Positions 30,730 to 37,987 of a stretch of DNA of 37,987 bases are shown here, piece by piece. Positions within the stretch are counted from its first letter, which is position 1. The number at the start of each line of letters is the position of its first letter. This DNA comes from Phaeospirillum sp. (lineage in GTDB: Bacteria; Pseudomonadota; Alphaproteobacteria; Rhodospirillales; Magnetospirillaceae), in the NCBI GenBank assembly GCA_030824585.1, contig JAVBXM010000027.1, forward strand, positions 1-37,987. The letters run 5' to 3'. The translations under genes and the position numbers were made by a program. The notes beneath the pieces are model-generated. The model saw only the letters and a list, made by a program, of their open reading frames with translations, did no database searches and had not been told where the DNA came from.

Positions 30730-31617
30730 ATGAGTTGGCCGGATATTGTCCGATCGCTTCGTCTCAGGTGTGGTGCGAAGCAGGATGCTCTTTCATCGCT
30801 TGTCGGGGTAAGTCAGGCAACTATTTCGCGGTGGGAGAGCGGACGGCAATTGCCGTCGGAGTTCTATCGCCACAAACTGCTGGATCTCTATCGCCATCAT
30901 GTGGTGGTCGAGCCGGTGGGATTGCGGGGGGGAGCCGGGGCGGATCCGTCGAAGTTCCTGGTTCATCTCGACAAGGAACTGCGGCACCTCTACGTGGACG
31001 CCCAGGGCAAATGCTACAATGACCGGGCCGTCGATGAGATGCTGGGGCGGCACCCCTGGGAAACGTGGCTGCCGCCGGGAGCCCGGCCGCGCTTCGAGGC
31101 GATGTGCCGCCAGGCCATGGAAAGCGGCCAGGATGGCGAATTCGACCATTCCGGCACCGTCTCCTTGTACCGGACGCGAATCTCCTGGAAACCGGAGCGC
31201 CGGCGCCTCGAGGTGGAGACGTGCCGTATCGAGCGCGACGTGCCGCAGGTTGACGCCGAAAGCGTTGCCGCCTTGCTGATGGGGTGCCGCTCCATTGGTG
31301 TCGTGACGGCGGACGACCAGTACATTTGGGGTGCCAACGACGCTTTTCTCGATTTGATCGGTTCCAGCCGCGAGCGCCTGGCCCGAGGCGGCATCCGTTG
31401 GGCGGAGATCACGCCGCCGGAATTCGCCGAAAAGGATCGCCGTGCCCTATCCGATTTGCGCCACAAGGGCGAGTTCGTGCCCTATGAGAAGGAATGTTTT
31501 CATTATGATGGCGGCCGCGTACCGGTTCTTCTCGCCGGGCGGGCGCTGCGGCTCGAGCCCCTGCTCGTCGTCGCCACGGTGATCGATGTGTCGCGACAGC
31601 GATCCCCCTCGCCCTAG
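30730..31617 (+). CDS. XRE-family HTH regulator with C-terminal PAS-like domain
   Basis: 295 aa. Residues 5-45 form an HTH_XRE domain ('IVRSLRLRCGAKQDALSSLV', 'SQATISRWESGRQLPS'). The middle 'LYVDAQGKCYNDRAVDEMLG' to 'RRLEVETCRIE' may be a first degenerate PAS-like unit. The C-terminal 'IGVVTADDQYIWGANDAFLD' to 'VPVLLAGRALRLEPLLVVAT' is a recognisable PAS fold including the 'R.......W.e.tPpEf...D' motif. This is a one-component sensor; no heme or flavin ligand residue can be named with confidence. GGGGG lies 5 nt before the ATG. The repeats upstream are candidate sites for its own control. Target genes are unknown. Confidence 0.8.
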   Translation: MSWPDIVRSLRLRCGAKQDALSSLVGVSQATISRWESGRQLPSEFYRHKLLDLYRHHVVVEPVGLRGGAGADPSKFLVHLDKELRHLYVDAQGKCYNDRAVDEMLGRHPWETWLPPGARPRFEAMCRQAMESGQDGEFDHSGTVSLYRTRISWKPERRRLEVETCRIERDVPQVDAESVAALLMGCRSIGVVTADDQYIWGANDAFLDLIGSSRERLARGGIRWAEITPPEFAEKDRRALSDLRHKGEFVPYEKECFHYDGGRVPVLLAGRALRLEPLLVVATVIDVSRQRSPSP

Positions 31618-31638
31618 GCCGGGGCTTGTCCGATGAAA

Positions 31639-31671
31639 GCGGGGCGCCCGGTCTCATGCCGCGCGCCCCGC
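31639..31671. terminator. Hairpin between convergent genes
   Basis: Perfect 9-bp arms (GCGGGGCGC / GCGCCCCGC, 15-nt loop) in the 67-nt gap between the XRE-PAS gene and the LuxR regulator gene. It may end transcription from both sides. There is no T-run on either strand. Confidence 0.45.
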
Positions 31672-31684
31672 AAGTGTCTTCGCC

Positions 31685-32416
31685 TCAGTGCAGGCTTTCC
31701 GTCGGGGGGGCGGAATGTCCGTCGTAAACCATGCTCGTTTCGGGGAGGCCGAGGCCGGCGCACATGGCCAGCCGCGCGGCCTGGGTCCGGGTGTTGACGC
31801 CCAGGGTGCGGAAAATCACCCGCAGGTGGGACTTCACCGTCACCTCGTGGACCGACAGGGCGCGGGCGATCACTTTGTTGGGGGCGCCGGCGGCGACCAT
31901 GGTCAGGATTTGCCGCCGGCGCGGCGACAAGGTGCCGATCGGGGTGCCCAGGCCCGGCACCGTTCCATCGGCTCCCAGGGCTTCCGGCGCTCCCAGCGCA
32001 TGCCCTGCGGCGCAGAAGGACGGCAAGTACTTTTCTCCCAGCATCACCAGCCGCAAGGATTGCAGGACGCATTCGCTCCGCATGGACTTGACGATGTAGC
32101 CGGAGGCTCCCGAATTCAGCGCATTCACGGCGATCTGGGCATTTTCGGGGGCATCGACCAGGACAACCGGCACCGTCTCGTAATGGCGCAGGATCACCCC
32201 CAGCCCCTTCAGGCTCTGTCCGCCGGCAAGGTCATAGTTGAGGATGACCATGAGCACCGGCTGATCGGCGGTGACCGTCGAGACCGCCGCCGTGCTCGAA
32301 TCGCATTCGATGAAGGTGACCGAAGGCATATCGCGCCGGAGCAGTCGGACATAGGCGTCGCGGATCATGGAGTTGTTCTCGACAATCATGACACTCATTG
32401 ATTTTGTTGATCTCAT
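31685..32416 (-). CDS. LuxR-type regulator with degenerate (non-phosphorylatable) receiver
   Basis: 243 aa from the ATG at 32416 (GGGGG 6 nt upstream). The C-terminal LuxR HTH is intact: 'LSPRRRQILTMVAAGAPNKV', 'SVHEVTVKSHLRVIFRTLGV'. The receiver keeps the fold and the Lys in 'GYIVKSM', but the acidic pair is Glu13-Asn14 ('IVENNSM') and the phosphoacceptor position is Asn60 ('MVILNYDLAGG'). Spacing from the acidic pair to this site is 46 residues, exactly as in the normal regulator at 28562, so the alignment is safe. It should therefore act without phosphorylation, perhaps by ligand or protein binding. Two spaced inverted repeats lie just before its start and may be its own operators. Confidence 0.88.
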   Translation of the reverse strand: MRSTKSMSVMIVENNSMIRDAYVRLLRRDMPSVTFIECDSSTAAVSTVTADQPVLMVILNYDLAGGQSLKGLGVILRHYETVPVVLVDAPENAQIAVNALNSGASGYIVKSMRSECVLQSLRLVMLGEKYLPSFCAAGHALGAPEALGADGTVPGLGTPIGTLSPRRRQILTMVAAGAPNKVIARALSVHEVTVKSHLRVIFRTLGVNTRTQAARLAMCAGLGLPETSMVYDGHSAPPTESLH

Positions 32417-32429
32417 GGCAACCCCCTGC

Positions 32430-32445
32430 ATTGCGATATTGCAAT
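32430..32445. promoter_or_regulatory. Inverted repeat ATTGC-N6-GCAAT, copy 1
   Basis: ATTGCGATATTGCAAT, 14 nt before the regulator ATG, covering its ribosome-site region. Same arms and spacer as copy 2, which starts exactly 30 bp further upstream. Confidence 0.5.
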
Positions 32446-32459
32446 TTCATGGGTTGATT

Positions 32460-32475
32460 ATTGCGTTGCGGCAAT
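32460..32475. promoter_or_regulatory. Inverted repeat ATTGC-N6-GCAAT, copy 2
   Basis: ATTGCGTTGCGGCAAT, one turn-matched interval (30 bp) from copy 1. Two equal dyads in phase on the helix suggest a pair of cooperating dimers. Confidence 0.5.
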
Positions 32476-32788
32476 CCGCCTGCATCCGGTGTTGACCCTA
32501 TGGGCGCGTATAAATTCATACATGTAAAAGGTGTGCCGGAGAGGTGTCTTTGAGGCACCCATATCTATGGCCGAGCGAGGACGTCCGGTCGCAAGTTGTG
32601 GCAATTCCCTCGTTGGGCGTGGCTTTTTCAAGGCGTGCGATCCTTCTTTAGGATGAGCCGCACCCTGCCGCTTTCGGTTGGCCTCCTTCGTCCGGTCACA
32701 TTGACCTGTTGACGGGGGAGGGGGCTATGCTCAGCTCATGCCGAGCGGCTTTGGGAGCCTTGCGGCGCAGCCAGGAAGGGAGGGCCAC

Positions 32789-33109
32789 ATGGCTCGATTT
32801 GCCGGTTTTGGAGGGGCGCAGGCTTTGGAGATTCAAAGCATGGCGCGTCATTTGAGCGAGTTGGCCGACCGTCTGGAATGCGCCGACACCCCCGAGGCTT
32901 TCGTCGCGGCCATCGAGGCCAATCAGGGCACCTGGCGCCGCCTGCACGCGACGCCGCAATTGGCCGGGGCCATTCCCCTGGGGTTCATGCGCGCCGCCCT
33001 GTCACTGTCCCGGGCGGACATCCGCGCCTTCGACGATCATAAGGTCGAACTGCTGATCGACCTTGATCGCCGGGTCTCGGCGGCCATCGCCGCTTCCGTC
33101 CGACACTGA
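32789..33109 (+). CDS. Small helical protein, possibly FlaF-like
   Basis: 106 aa from the ATG at 32789, which has GGGAGGG upstream; the frame is open 17 codons further but that part looks like non-coding leader. The segments 'AIEANQGTWRRLHATPQ', 'IPLGFMRAALSLSRADIRAF' and 'VELLIDLDRRVSAAIAA' recall the flagellin regulator FlaF ('N..LW..L', 'sLs.f', 'LI.iNr.v..'). The match is loose and no flagellin genes are near, so the name is tentative. It lies 33 nt before the hemerythrin-like gene and may share its transcript. Confidence 0.5.
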   Translation: MARFAGFGGAQALEIQSMARHLSELADRLECADTPEAFVAAIEANQGTWRRLHATPQLAGAIPLGFMRAALSLSRADIRAFDDHKVELLIDLDRRVSAAIAASVRH

Positions 33110-33142
33110 TCTGTCCGATCAAATCCGCAGAGAGGTGGTGCA

Positions 33143-33532
33143 ATGATGACCGGCAACATTCTGACGGGCGCCGAGAGCCTGGATCTGTCCTGCAAGTGCT
33201 TCCAGTTCGTGCTGGGCCGCATCTTCGAGCCCGGCGTCGAGTGCATCGGGCTGCCCGCCTGCGTGCCGAATCGCATGTGCTCCAAGACCAAGGCCCTCAG
33301 CCGCTTCGCCCATAAGAAGTTCGAATTCGAGGAGCGGATGATGCGCGATTCCGGCTATCCGGATTTCGGAATCCATGCCTCCGACCATCGGCGCCTGATC
33401 TCCCGCCTGGAAAGCGGCCCCGGGATCGGAGGGTGTGGGAATTGGATATCGTGGATTCGCGATATCGCCGACGATTGGGCTCATAACCACCTTGGAGATC
33501 ATGATGGATTGTTCAAGGATTGGGTGGGCTGA
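33143..33532 (+). CDS. Degenerate, Cys-rich hemerythrin-like protein
   Basis: 129 aa. The C-terminal half reads as bacteriohemerythrin: 'FEFEERMMRDSGYPDFGIHASDHRRL' and 'DIADDWAHNHLGDHDGLF' supply Glu63, His78, His82, His116 and Asp121. The first iron-ligand His (in D.QH) is absent, and the second is Lys59 (the nearest His, 57, is two residues off). The N-terminal region instead contains five cysteines (17, 19, 34, 40, 46). Binding of a normal O2-carrying diiron site is therefore doubtful; a redox, metal or structural role is possible. AGAGG precedes the start. It lies just before the chemotaxis genes, where hemerythrins often act in oxygen sensing. Confidence 0.75.
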   Translation: MMTGNILTGAESLDLSCKCFQFVLGRIFEPGVECIGLPACVPNRMCSKTKALSRFAHKKFEFEERMMRDSGYPDFGIHASDHRRLISRLESGPGIGGCGNWISWIRDIADDWAHNHLGDHDGLFKDWVG

Positions 33533-33571
33533 TATATGTAATATGTGAGTACGATTTAAGTTTATTGATGG

Positions 33572-33596
33572 GCGCGGCAGGAATGCCGCGCTTTAT
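33572..33596 (+). terminator. Rho-independent terminator after the hemerythrin-like gene
   Basis: GCGCGGCA-GGAA-TGCCGCGC, an 8-bp stem with tetraloop, followed by TTTATTCATTTT. This is the best terminator in the window and separates the hemerythrin gene from the chemotaxis operon. Confidence 0.85.
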
Positions 33597-33747
33597 TCAT
33601 TTTATAAATCCGGCGGTCTTAAGGATATGTACCCATATGAGTGATATTTATATTCTGTATCATCCTTAATGACGATGGTCATGTGTGTTGAATATCTCTC
33701 TTACTGTGGCGTAGCATTTGTCGTCGCCGTTGCCGAAGGAGGGAGAG

Positions 33748-34086
33748 ATGCCAGACCCGGGCAGTGATGCCAATGTCGTCGTTCTGACCTTCAGCGGTCC
33801 GGTGACGATCGCCAACAGCCAGAACACCCACACCCGGCTGCTCGCGGCGCTCGAGAGCGGCAGCGAGGTCCATCTGGAGTGCTCCGGCGTTACCGAGGCC
33901 GATGTCAGCTTCGTGCAATTGCTGCTGTCGGCCTATCGCAGCAGCCAGGGGCGCCGCCGGCGTTTGCTGCTGCGCTCGCCGGTCGGGGCCTGCATGCGGG
34001 ACGTTCTGCTGCGGGCCGGACTGATCGGCAACGCGCCCCGGGGCGCGGACGGCGACGAGGCGTTCTGGAGAGGAGGGCTGGCATGA
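33748..34086 (+). CDS. STAS-domain protein of the chemotaxis operon
   Basis: 112 aa. A single STAS domain: 'VVVLTFSGPVTIANSQNTHT', 'EVHLECSGVTEADVSFVQLLLSAYRSS' (the DxS-x-Q loop region that carries the phospho-Ser/Thr in anti-sigma antagonists) and 'LLLRSPVGACMRDVLLRAGL'. The ATG at 33748 has GGAGGGAG directly upstream; a longer frame from 33718 lacks one. It overlaps cheY as ATGA. STAS proteins in such clusters are thought to act as small partners of the chemotaxis kinase path; the exact role is unknown. Confidence 0.85.
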   Translation: MPDPGSDANVVVLTFSGPVTIANSQNTHTRLLAALESGSEVHLECSGVTEADVSFVQLLLSAYRSSQGRRRRLLLRSPVGACMRDVLLRAGLIGNAPRGADGDEAFWRGGLA

Positions 34087-34451
34087 GCAAAAGCATTCTC
34101 AGCGTCGATGATTCCGCCAGCATGCGCCAGATGGTGAAGCTGACCCTGGCCGGAGCCGGCTATGACGTCTCCGAGGCCGCCGACGGCAGCGAGGCGCTGA
34201 CCTTCGCCAAGGGACGCATGGTCAACATGGTGGTCACCGACCTCAACATGCCGGTCATGGATGGGCTTGCGCTGATCCGCGAGCTGCGGAAGCTCCCCAG
34301 CTACAAGGGGGTGCCGATCATCTTCCTGACCACGGAAACCGAAGAGGACAAGAAGCGCCTGGCGCGCGAGGCCGGCGCCACCGGCTGGATCACCAAGCCG
34401 TTCCAGCAGGAGCAACTGCTGGCGGTCGTCAGGAAGGTGCTCGGACCATGA
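34083..34451 (+). CDS. cheY: CheY-like single-domain response regulator
   Basis: 122 aa. The receiver has 'SVDDSASMRQM', phosphoacceptor Asp in 'MVVTDLNMPVMDG' (about residue 53), Thr in 'IIFLTTETEE' and Lys in 'GWITKPF'. It receives phosphate from CheA and would act on the flagellar motor or another output. The start overlaps the STAS stop and the end overlaps the cheA start (ATGA), so the three are translationally coupled. Confidence 0.93.
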   Translation: MSKSILSVDDSASMRQMVKLTLAGAGYDVSEAADGSEALTFAKGRMVNMVVTDLNMPVMDGLALIRELRKLPSYKGVPIIFLTTETEEDKKRLAREAGATGWITKPFQQEQLLAVVRKVLGP

Positions 34452-36526
34452 CCAGCGATCCCACCCAAGTATTCCGCCAGGAGGCCCAGGATCTGTTCGA
34501 ACAGCTGGAAGCAGCCCTGCTCGACCTGGAGCGCACCCCCGAGGACCGGGACTCCATCGACACCGCCTTCCGGGCCCTGCACACCATCAAGGGGTCCGGG
34601 GCCATGTTCGGGTTCGATGCCCTGGCCCGTTTCGCCCATCACCTGGAGACCGCCTTCGACGGCGTGCGCAACGGCAAGGTGGTGGCCAGCCCCGGCCTGA
34701 TCAGCCTGACCCTGGCGGCCATCGATCACATGCGCAACCTGATGGAGTCGGGCCCGGCCGCCAGCCAGGATGCCGGAGATCGGCTGATCGAGCGCCTGGA
34801 AGCCATGATGGGCGACAGCGTCGCCCTGCCGGTCGATCGCAAGGCGGTCCGTCTGGCGCAGGTGCCGGCCCGGGATACGGCGACCTACCGTATCCGCTTC
34901 CGCCTGCCCGCCGACGTCCTGGAGCGTGGGGTCAACCCCCTGCTGCTGCTCGACGAACTGCGCGGGCTGGGTCCCTGCGCGGTGGTCGCGCTGACCGAGA
35001 TGGTGCCGCCCCTCGAGGAGATGAAGCCGGGAAGCTGCCATATCGGTTGGGATGTGGTGCTGACCACCCCGGCTCCGCGCAGCGCCATCGACGATGTGTT
35101 CATCTTCGTCATCGACGATATGGACCTGCAGGTGGATCTGGTCACCAACGAGGCCCCCGATCCGCGGCTGGGCGAAATTCTCGTCAATCGCGGCGATGTG
35201 GCGCCCGAACAACTGGCCACCGCCCTGGAGCAGCAGAAGCAGATCGGCGACCTGCTGGTGTCGCGCGGCGATATCAGCGACGACAAGCTGAAATCCGCCC
35301 TGGCCGAGCAGAAGCACCTGCGCCAGGTGGCGGCCGAACCCAAGGGCCAGGGCGGCGCCAGCGAAAGCATCCGCATCCAGGCGCAACACCTGGACGAACT
35401 GATGGACCGGGTCGGCGAACTGGTCATCGCCCAGGCCCGGCTCAAGCAATTGGCCTCCACCGGCGACAGCCACCTCAAATCGGTGACCGAGGAGATCGAA
35501 CGCCTGTCCAACGAATTGCGCGATACCACCATGGGCATCCGCATGGTGCCCATCGGGTCGTTGTTCGGGCGCTTCCGCCGGCTGGTCCGCGATCTTTCCG
35601 AGGAATTGGGCAAGACCATCACCCTTGGCACTTCGGGCGAGGAGACCGAGCTGGACAAGACCGTCATCGAGCGCCTCAACGACCCCATGGTGCATCTGGT
35701 CCGCAACGCCATCGACCATGGCATCGAGGCGCCCGACAAGCGCGAGGCCATGGGCAAGGCGCGGGAAGGGCACGTCCACCTGTCCGCCGTCCATTCGGGG
35801 GCTCAGGTGCTGATCACCATCCGCGACGACGGACGCGGCCTGGACGTGGCGGCGATCCGGGCCCGGGCCGAGGAGCAGGGGCTGATCACGCCCGGGACCA
35901 AGCTGTCCGACGGCGAGTTGTACCAGTTCATCTTCCATCCCGGCTTCTCCACCGCCCGCGAGGTGTCGAGCCTGTCCGGGCGCGGCGTCGGGATGGATGT
36001 GGTCAAGCGGGCCATCGAGGGCCTGCGCGGCCTTGTCGAGGTGGGCAGCACGCCCGGCCGCGGCACCGAGGTGACGCTTCGCCTGCCCCTGACCCTGGCC
36101 ATCATCGACGGCCTGCTGGTGCGGGTCGGAACCGGCCGCTACATCATCCCCCTGGCGGCGGTCGAGGAATGCGTCGAACTGTCCGAAGCCGACGACCTGC
36201 GGTCCAAGGGGCGCAGCTTCCTCAATCTGCGCGGCGCCCTGGTGCCGTTCCTGCGCCTGCGCGAGATGTTCCACACCCGGGCCGCCGCCGAGGATTTCCA
36301 GAAGGTGGTGATCGTCTCCACCGGCGAGATGCGGGTCGGTCTGGTGGTCGACCAGGTGATCGGCGACCACCAGACCGTCATCAAGTCCCTGTCCAAGCTC
36401 CATGCCGACGTCGAGAGCTTCTCGGGCGCCACCATCCTGGGCGACGGCACCGTCGCCCTGATTCTCGACGTCCCCCATCTGGTCGAGGCCGGGCAGCGGC
36501 GCGAGCCCTGCCTTGCCGCCTCATAG
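34448..36526 (+). CDS. cheA: Chemotaxis histidine kinase CheA with an inserted tandem 26-residue repeat
   Basis: 692 aa. P1/Hpt domain at 1-105 with phospho-His45 in 'ALHTIKGSGAMFGFD'. Residues 140-235 form a small alpha/beta region in the place of P2. Residues 239-290 contain two back-to-back units, 'RLGEILVNRGDVAPEQLATA' and 'IGDLLVSRGDISDDKLKSAL', which resemble MshEN/T2SSE_N repeats. Then come the dimerisation domain ('SIRIQAQHLDELMDRVGELV'), the ATPase ('HLVRNAIDHGIEAPDKREAM', 'DDGRGLD', 'GRGVGMDVVKRAI') and a CheW-like P5 ending 'LVEAGQRREPCLAAS'. It phosphorylates the coupled CheY. The repeat pair is the unusual part; its first unit is close to the c-di-GMP-binding consensus, but the spacing is shorter. 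Confidence 0.93.
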   Translation: MTSDPTQVFRQEAQDLFEQLEAALLDLERTPEDRDSIDTAFRALHTIKGSGAMFGFDALARFAHHLETAFDGVRNGKVVASPGLISLTLAAIDHMRNLMESGPAASQDAGDRLIERLEAMMGDSVALPVDRKAVRLAQVPARDTATYRIRFRLPADVLERGVNPLLLLDELRGLGPCAVVALTEMVPPLEEMKPGSCHIGWDVVLTTPAPRSAIDDVFIFVIDDMDLQVDLVTNEAPDPRLGEILVNRGDVAPEQLATALEQQKQIGDLLVSRGDISDDKLKSALAEQKHLRQVAAEPKGQGGASESIRIQAQHLDELMDRVGELVIAQARLKQLASTGDSHLKSVTEEIERLSNELRDTTMGIRMVPIGSLFGRFRRLVRDLSEELGKTITLGTSGEETELDKTVIERLNDPMVHLVRNAIDHGIEAPDKREAMGKAREGHVHLSAVHSGAQVLITIRDDGRGLDVAAIRARAEEQGLITPGTKLSDGELYQFIFHPGFSTAREVSSLSGRGVGMDVVKRAIEGLRGLVEVGSTPGRGTEVTLRLPLTLAIIDGLLVRVGTGRYIIPLAAVEECVELSEADDLRSKGRSFLNLRGALVPFLRLREMFHTRAAAEDFQKVVIVSTGEMRVGLVVDQVIGDHQTVIKSLSKLHADVESFSGATILGDGTVALILDVPHLVEAGQRREPCLAAS

Positions 36527-36543
36527 CCCCGGGACACAAGCCC

Positions 36544-37023
36544 ATGAACGCCATCGTCTCCACCACCGCCCTCGAGGTCCTGACCCTGTCGCTGCAGGGC
36601 GAGGTCTTCGCCCTGCCGGCGGGGATCGTCAGCGAGATCCTCGACTTCGTGCCCATCACCGAGGTTCCCAACGCCCAGCCCTTCGTCGGCGGCCTGATCA
36701 ACGTGCGCGGCAAGGTCGTGCCCTTCGCCGATCTGCGCTTCAAGTTCGGCATGGACCGGCCCGAGGCGACGCTGGACACCCGGATCGTGGTGATCGAGGT
36801 CAATCTGGGCGGCGAGCCGACCATCGTCGGCATCCTGGCCGAGAAGGTCTACGAGGTCACCATCGTCGCGCCCTCCGCCCTGGAGGAAACCCCCAGGATC
36901 GGCATGCGCTGGCGGTCTGAATTCATCCGCTGCATCGGCAAGCGGGAGAATGATTTCGTCATCATTCTCGACATCGACAATGTCTTTGCCTTCGACGACC
37001 GGGCGGGTCAGCCGGAGCGCTAG
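36544..37023 (+). CDS. cheW: Chemotaxis coupling protein CheW
   Basis: 159 aa, one CheW beta-barrel domain: 'VLTLSLQGEVFALPAGIVSE', 'FVGGLINVRGKVVPFADLR', 'IVVIEVNLGGEPTIVGILAE', 'DFVIILDIDNVFAFD'. The NxRGxxxPxxDL motif is the standard receptor/kinase-binding segment. It links the MCP to CheA and lies 17 nt after cheA and 29 nt before the MCP gene. Confidence 0.93.
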   Translation: MNAIVSTTALEVLTLSLQGEVFALPAGIVSEILDFVPITEVPNAQPFVGGLINVRGKVVPFADLRFKFGMDRPEATLDTRIVVIEVNLGGEPTIVGILAEKVYEVTIVAPSALEETPRIGMRWRSEFIRCIGKRENDFVIILDIDNVFAFDDRAGQPER

Positions 37024-37052
37024 GCGACAACGCCTCAAGGAGTGATGTCATC

Positions 37053-37987
37053 ATGCGAATGTCGGTCAAACTGAAGCTCGCCCTGTCATTCGGCGTCGTC
37101 ATCGTGCTGTCGCTGGCGGTCGCTCTGGTCGGTGTCACCAATATGGCGCACATGGACCAGCGCATGGCCGATGTCCTGCGCGGCCCGGTGGAACGGCAAC
37201 GTCTGGTCCAGGAGATGCGGGTCGCCATCTTGGAAAGCGTCCGGTCCGAGAAGGACATCCTGCTTGATTGGAGTCCCGAGAGCCTGGCTCGCGTCGATCA
37301 GCGGCAACGCCAGGTCCGCGAATCCGTGCACGCCAATCTCGAGCAATACCGGGTCCTGGCCACCGAAGCCGGCCGCCAGCGCATGGAGACCCTGGCCTCC
37401 GAGTGGGACCATTACGTGGTGCTTCAGGACAAGATCCGTGATCTGGCCCGGCTGGGCAACACCCTGACTGCCGAGAAGATCACCTCCCATCGCGCCGCCT
37501 CCGATCTCTCGGCCAGCCAGGGGCGGGATTCGCGCCGCAAGATGGAAGCGGTGCTGCTGGACATCTCCGAGCTGAACAAGAAATTGATGGCCGAGGCCGC
37601 CGAGACCACGCGGACGCAATATCTCGGGGCTCGGACCTTGCTGATCTCCCTGGTCGCCGGCTCGCTGGCCGTGGCGCTGGGCGCCGCGTCGTGGATCGCC
37701 ATCAGTCTCAGCCGTGGGATCGGCCGGGTGGTCCGGGCGTCCCAGGCCATGGCGGTCGGAGACCTGGAGAACACGGTGTCCTCGTCGTCCAACGACGAAG
37801 TCGGCGATCTGGCCAGCGCGCTGGAGAAGGTGCGTCTGACCCTGATCGCCATGGTCTCCGACGCCAATCTGCTTTCGGCGGCGGCGGTGGAGGGCAAGCT
37901 GGCGACCCGCGCCGACGCGACCCGCCACCAGGGTGACTTCCGCAAGATCGTCCAGGGGGTCAACGACACCCTGGACGCGGTGATCGG
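37053..37987 (+). CDS. Methyl-accepting chemotaxis protein, 3' end outside the window
   Basis: 311 codons visible. N-terminal helix 'LALSFGVVIVLSLAVALVGV' (about 9-28), then a periplasmic helical bundle of about 155 residues of the 4HB type, a second helix 'TLLISLVAGSLAVALGAASW' (near 195) and a HAMP domain ('ISLSRGIGRVVRASQAMAVG', 'DEVGDLASALEKV'). The last part, 'ATRHQGDFRKIVQGVNDTLD', begins a repeated HAMP/linker region seen in MCPs of this type. The signalling hairpin lies beyond the window. AAGGAG lies 10 nt before the ATG. Confidence 0.9.
   Translation, partial: MRMSVKLKLALSFGVVIVLSLAVALVGVTNMAHMDQRMADVLRGPVERQRLVQEMRVAILESVRSEKDILLDWSPESLARVDQRQRQVRESVHANLEQYRVLATEAGRQRMETLASEWDHYVVLQDKIRDLARLGNTLTAEKITSHRAASDLSASQGRDSRRKMEAVLLDISELNKKLMAEAAETTRTQYLGARTLLISLVAGSLAVALGAASWIAISLSRGIGRVVRASQAMAVGDLENTVSSSSNDEVGDLASALEKVRLTLIAMVSDANLLSAAAVEGKLATRADATRHQGDFRKIVQGVNDTLDAVI

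Larger units (their letters stand above)
32417..32788. promoter_or_regulatory. 372-bp divergent control region
   Basis: Between the degenerate-receiver regulator (minus) and the FlaF-like gene (plus). It contains two ATTGC-N6-GCAAT dyads 30 bp apart close to the regulator. The remaining 300 bp is AT-richer than average, with no clear promoter match and no plausible gene. Confidence 0.5.

Noticed and set aside
32738-32788. Longer start for the FlaF-like gene
   Set aside because: The added residues come from a region with no ribosome site before 32738, while the ATG at 32789 follows GGGAGGG.
35047-36543. Open frame that runs inside cheA and continues as cheW
   Set aside because: The part within cheA is an out-of-frame Arg/Gly/Pro-rich shadow; cheW begins at its own ATG at 36544.

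Overview
The window is about 38 kb of GC-rich DNA with dense, tightly packed operons. The codon use, the FixJ/LuxR-type regulators, the CheA-STAS chemotaxis set and the quinohemoprotein amine dehydrogenase genes suggest an alphaproteobacterium, most likely Rhodospirillales and plausibly Magnetospirillum-like. That assignment is an impression from protein style, not a database result. I saw no tRNA, rRNA, CRISPR array, insertion sequence or attachment site.

Layout. (1) 1-1084, minus: a cut-off small membrane protein and two small HMA_2-type proteins. (2) 1211-6411, minus: catalase, a FixJ-like regulator, a MASE1 histidine kinase and a glutamate dehydrogenase. (3) 6640-28133, minus, the core of the window: in transcription order DUF1329 protein, DUF1302 outer-membrane protein, RND/MMPL transporter, YCF48-like protein, aldehyde dehydrogenase, qhpA (diheme alpha subunit), qhpD (radical SAM), qhpC (gamma subunit carrying the cysteine tryptophylquinone, CTQ), qhpB (beta subunit), qhpF (ABC exporter), qhpE (subtilisin-like leader protease), a full CcmF paralogue, a UbiV-like protein, a UbiU-like U32 protein, and a FIST-domain hybrid histidine kinase. 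A LuxR-type response regulator (28562-29230, plus) is divergent from the start of this block. (4) 29343-32416: an HD-GYP response regulator, an XRE-PAS regulator and a LuxR regulator with a degenerate receiver, separated by repeat-rich intergenic DNA. (5) 32789 to the end, plus: a FlaF-like small protein, a degenerate Cys-rich hemerythrin, then STAS-CheY-CheA-CheW-MCP, with the MCP cut by the window end.

How the core works. QhpABC would oxidise primary amines in the periplasm to aldehydes, and the aldehyde dehydrogenase would convert those to acids. QhpD makes the thioether crosslinks in QhpC, QhpE removes its leader and QhpF exports it. The usual flavin monooxygenase QhpG, which hydroxylates the CTQ tryptophan using O2, is not in the window. 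Its place is taken by a translationally coupled UbiV-like/UbiU-like pair. Known UbiU/UbiV-type U32 proteins are 4Fe-4S, O2-independent hydroxylases, so this operon may encode an anaerobic route to CTQ. A dedicated CcmF-like heme lyase sits directly before the pair.

Control. The same 18-bp inverted repeat, ATAACC-N6-GGTTAT, lies between the divergent DUF1329 gene and regulator gene and again just upstream of the aldehyde dehydrogenase. This ties the envelope genes and the amine-oxidation genes into one probable regulon.
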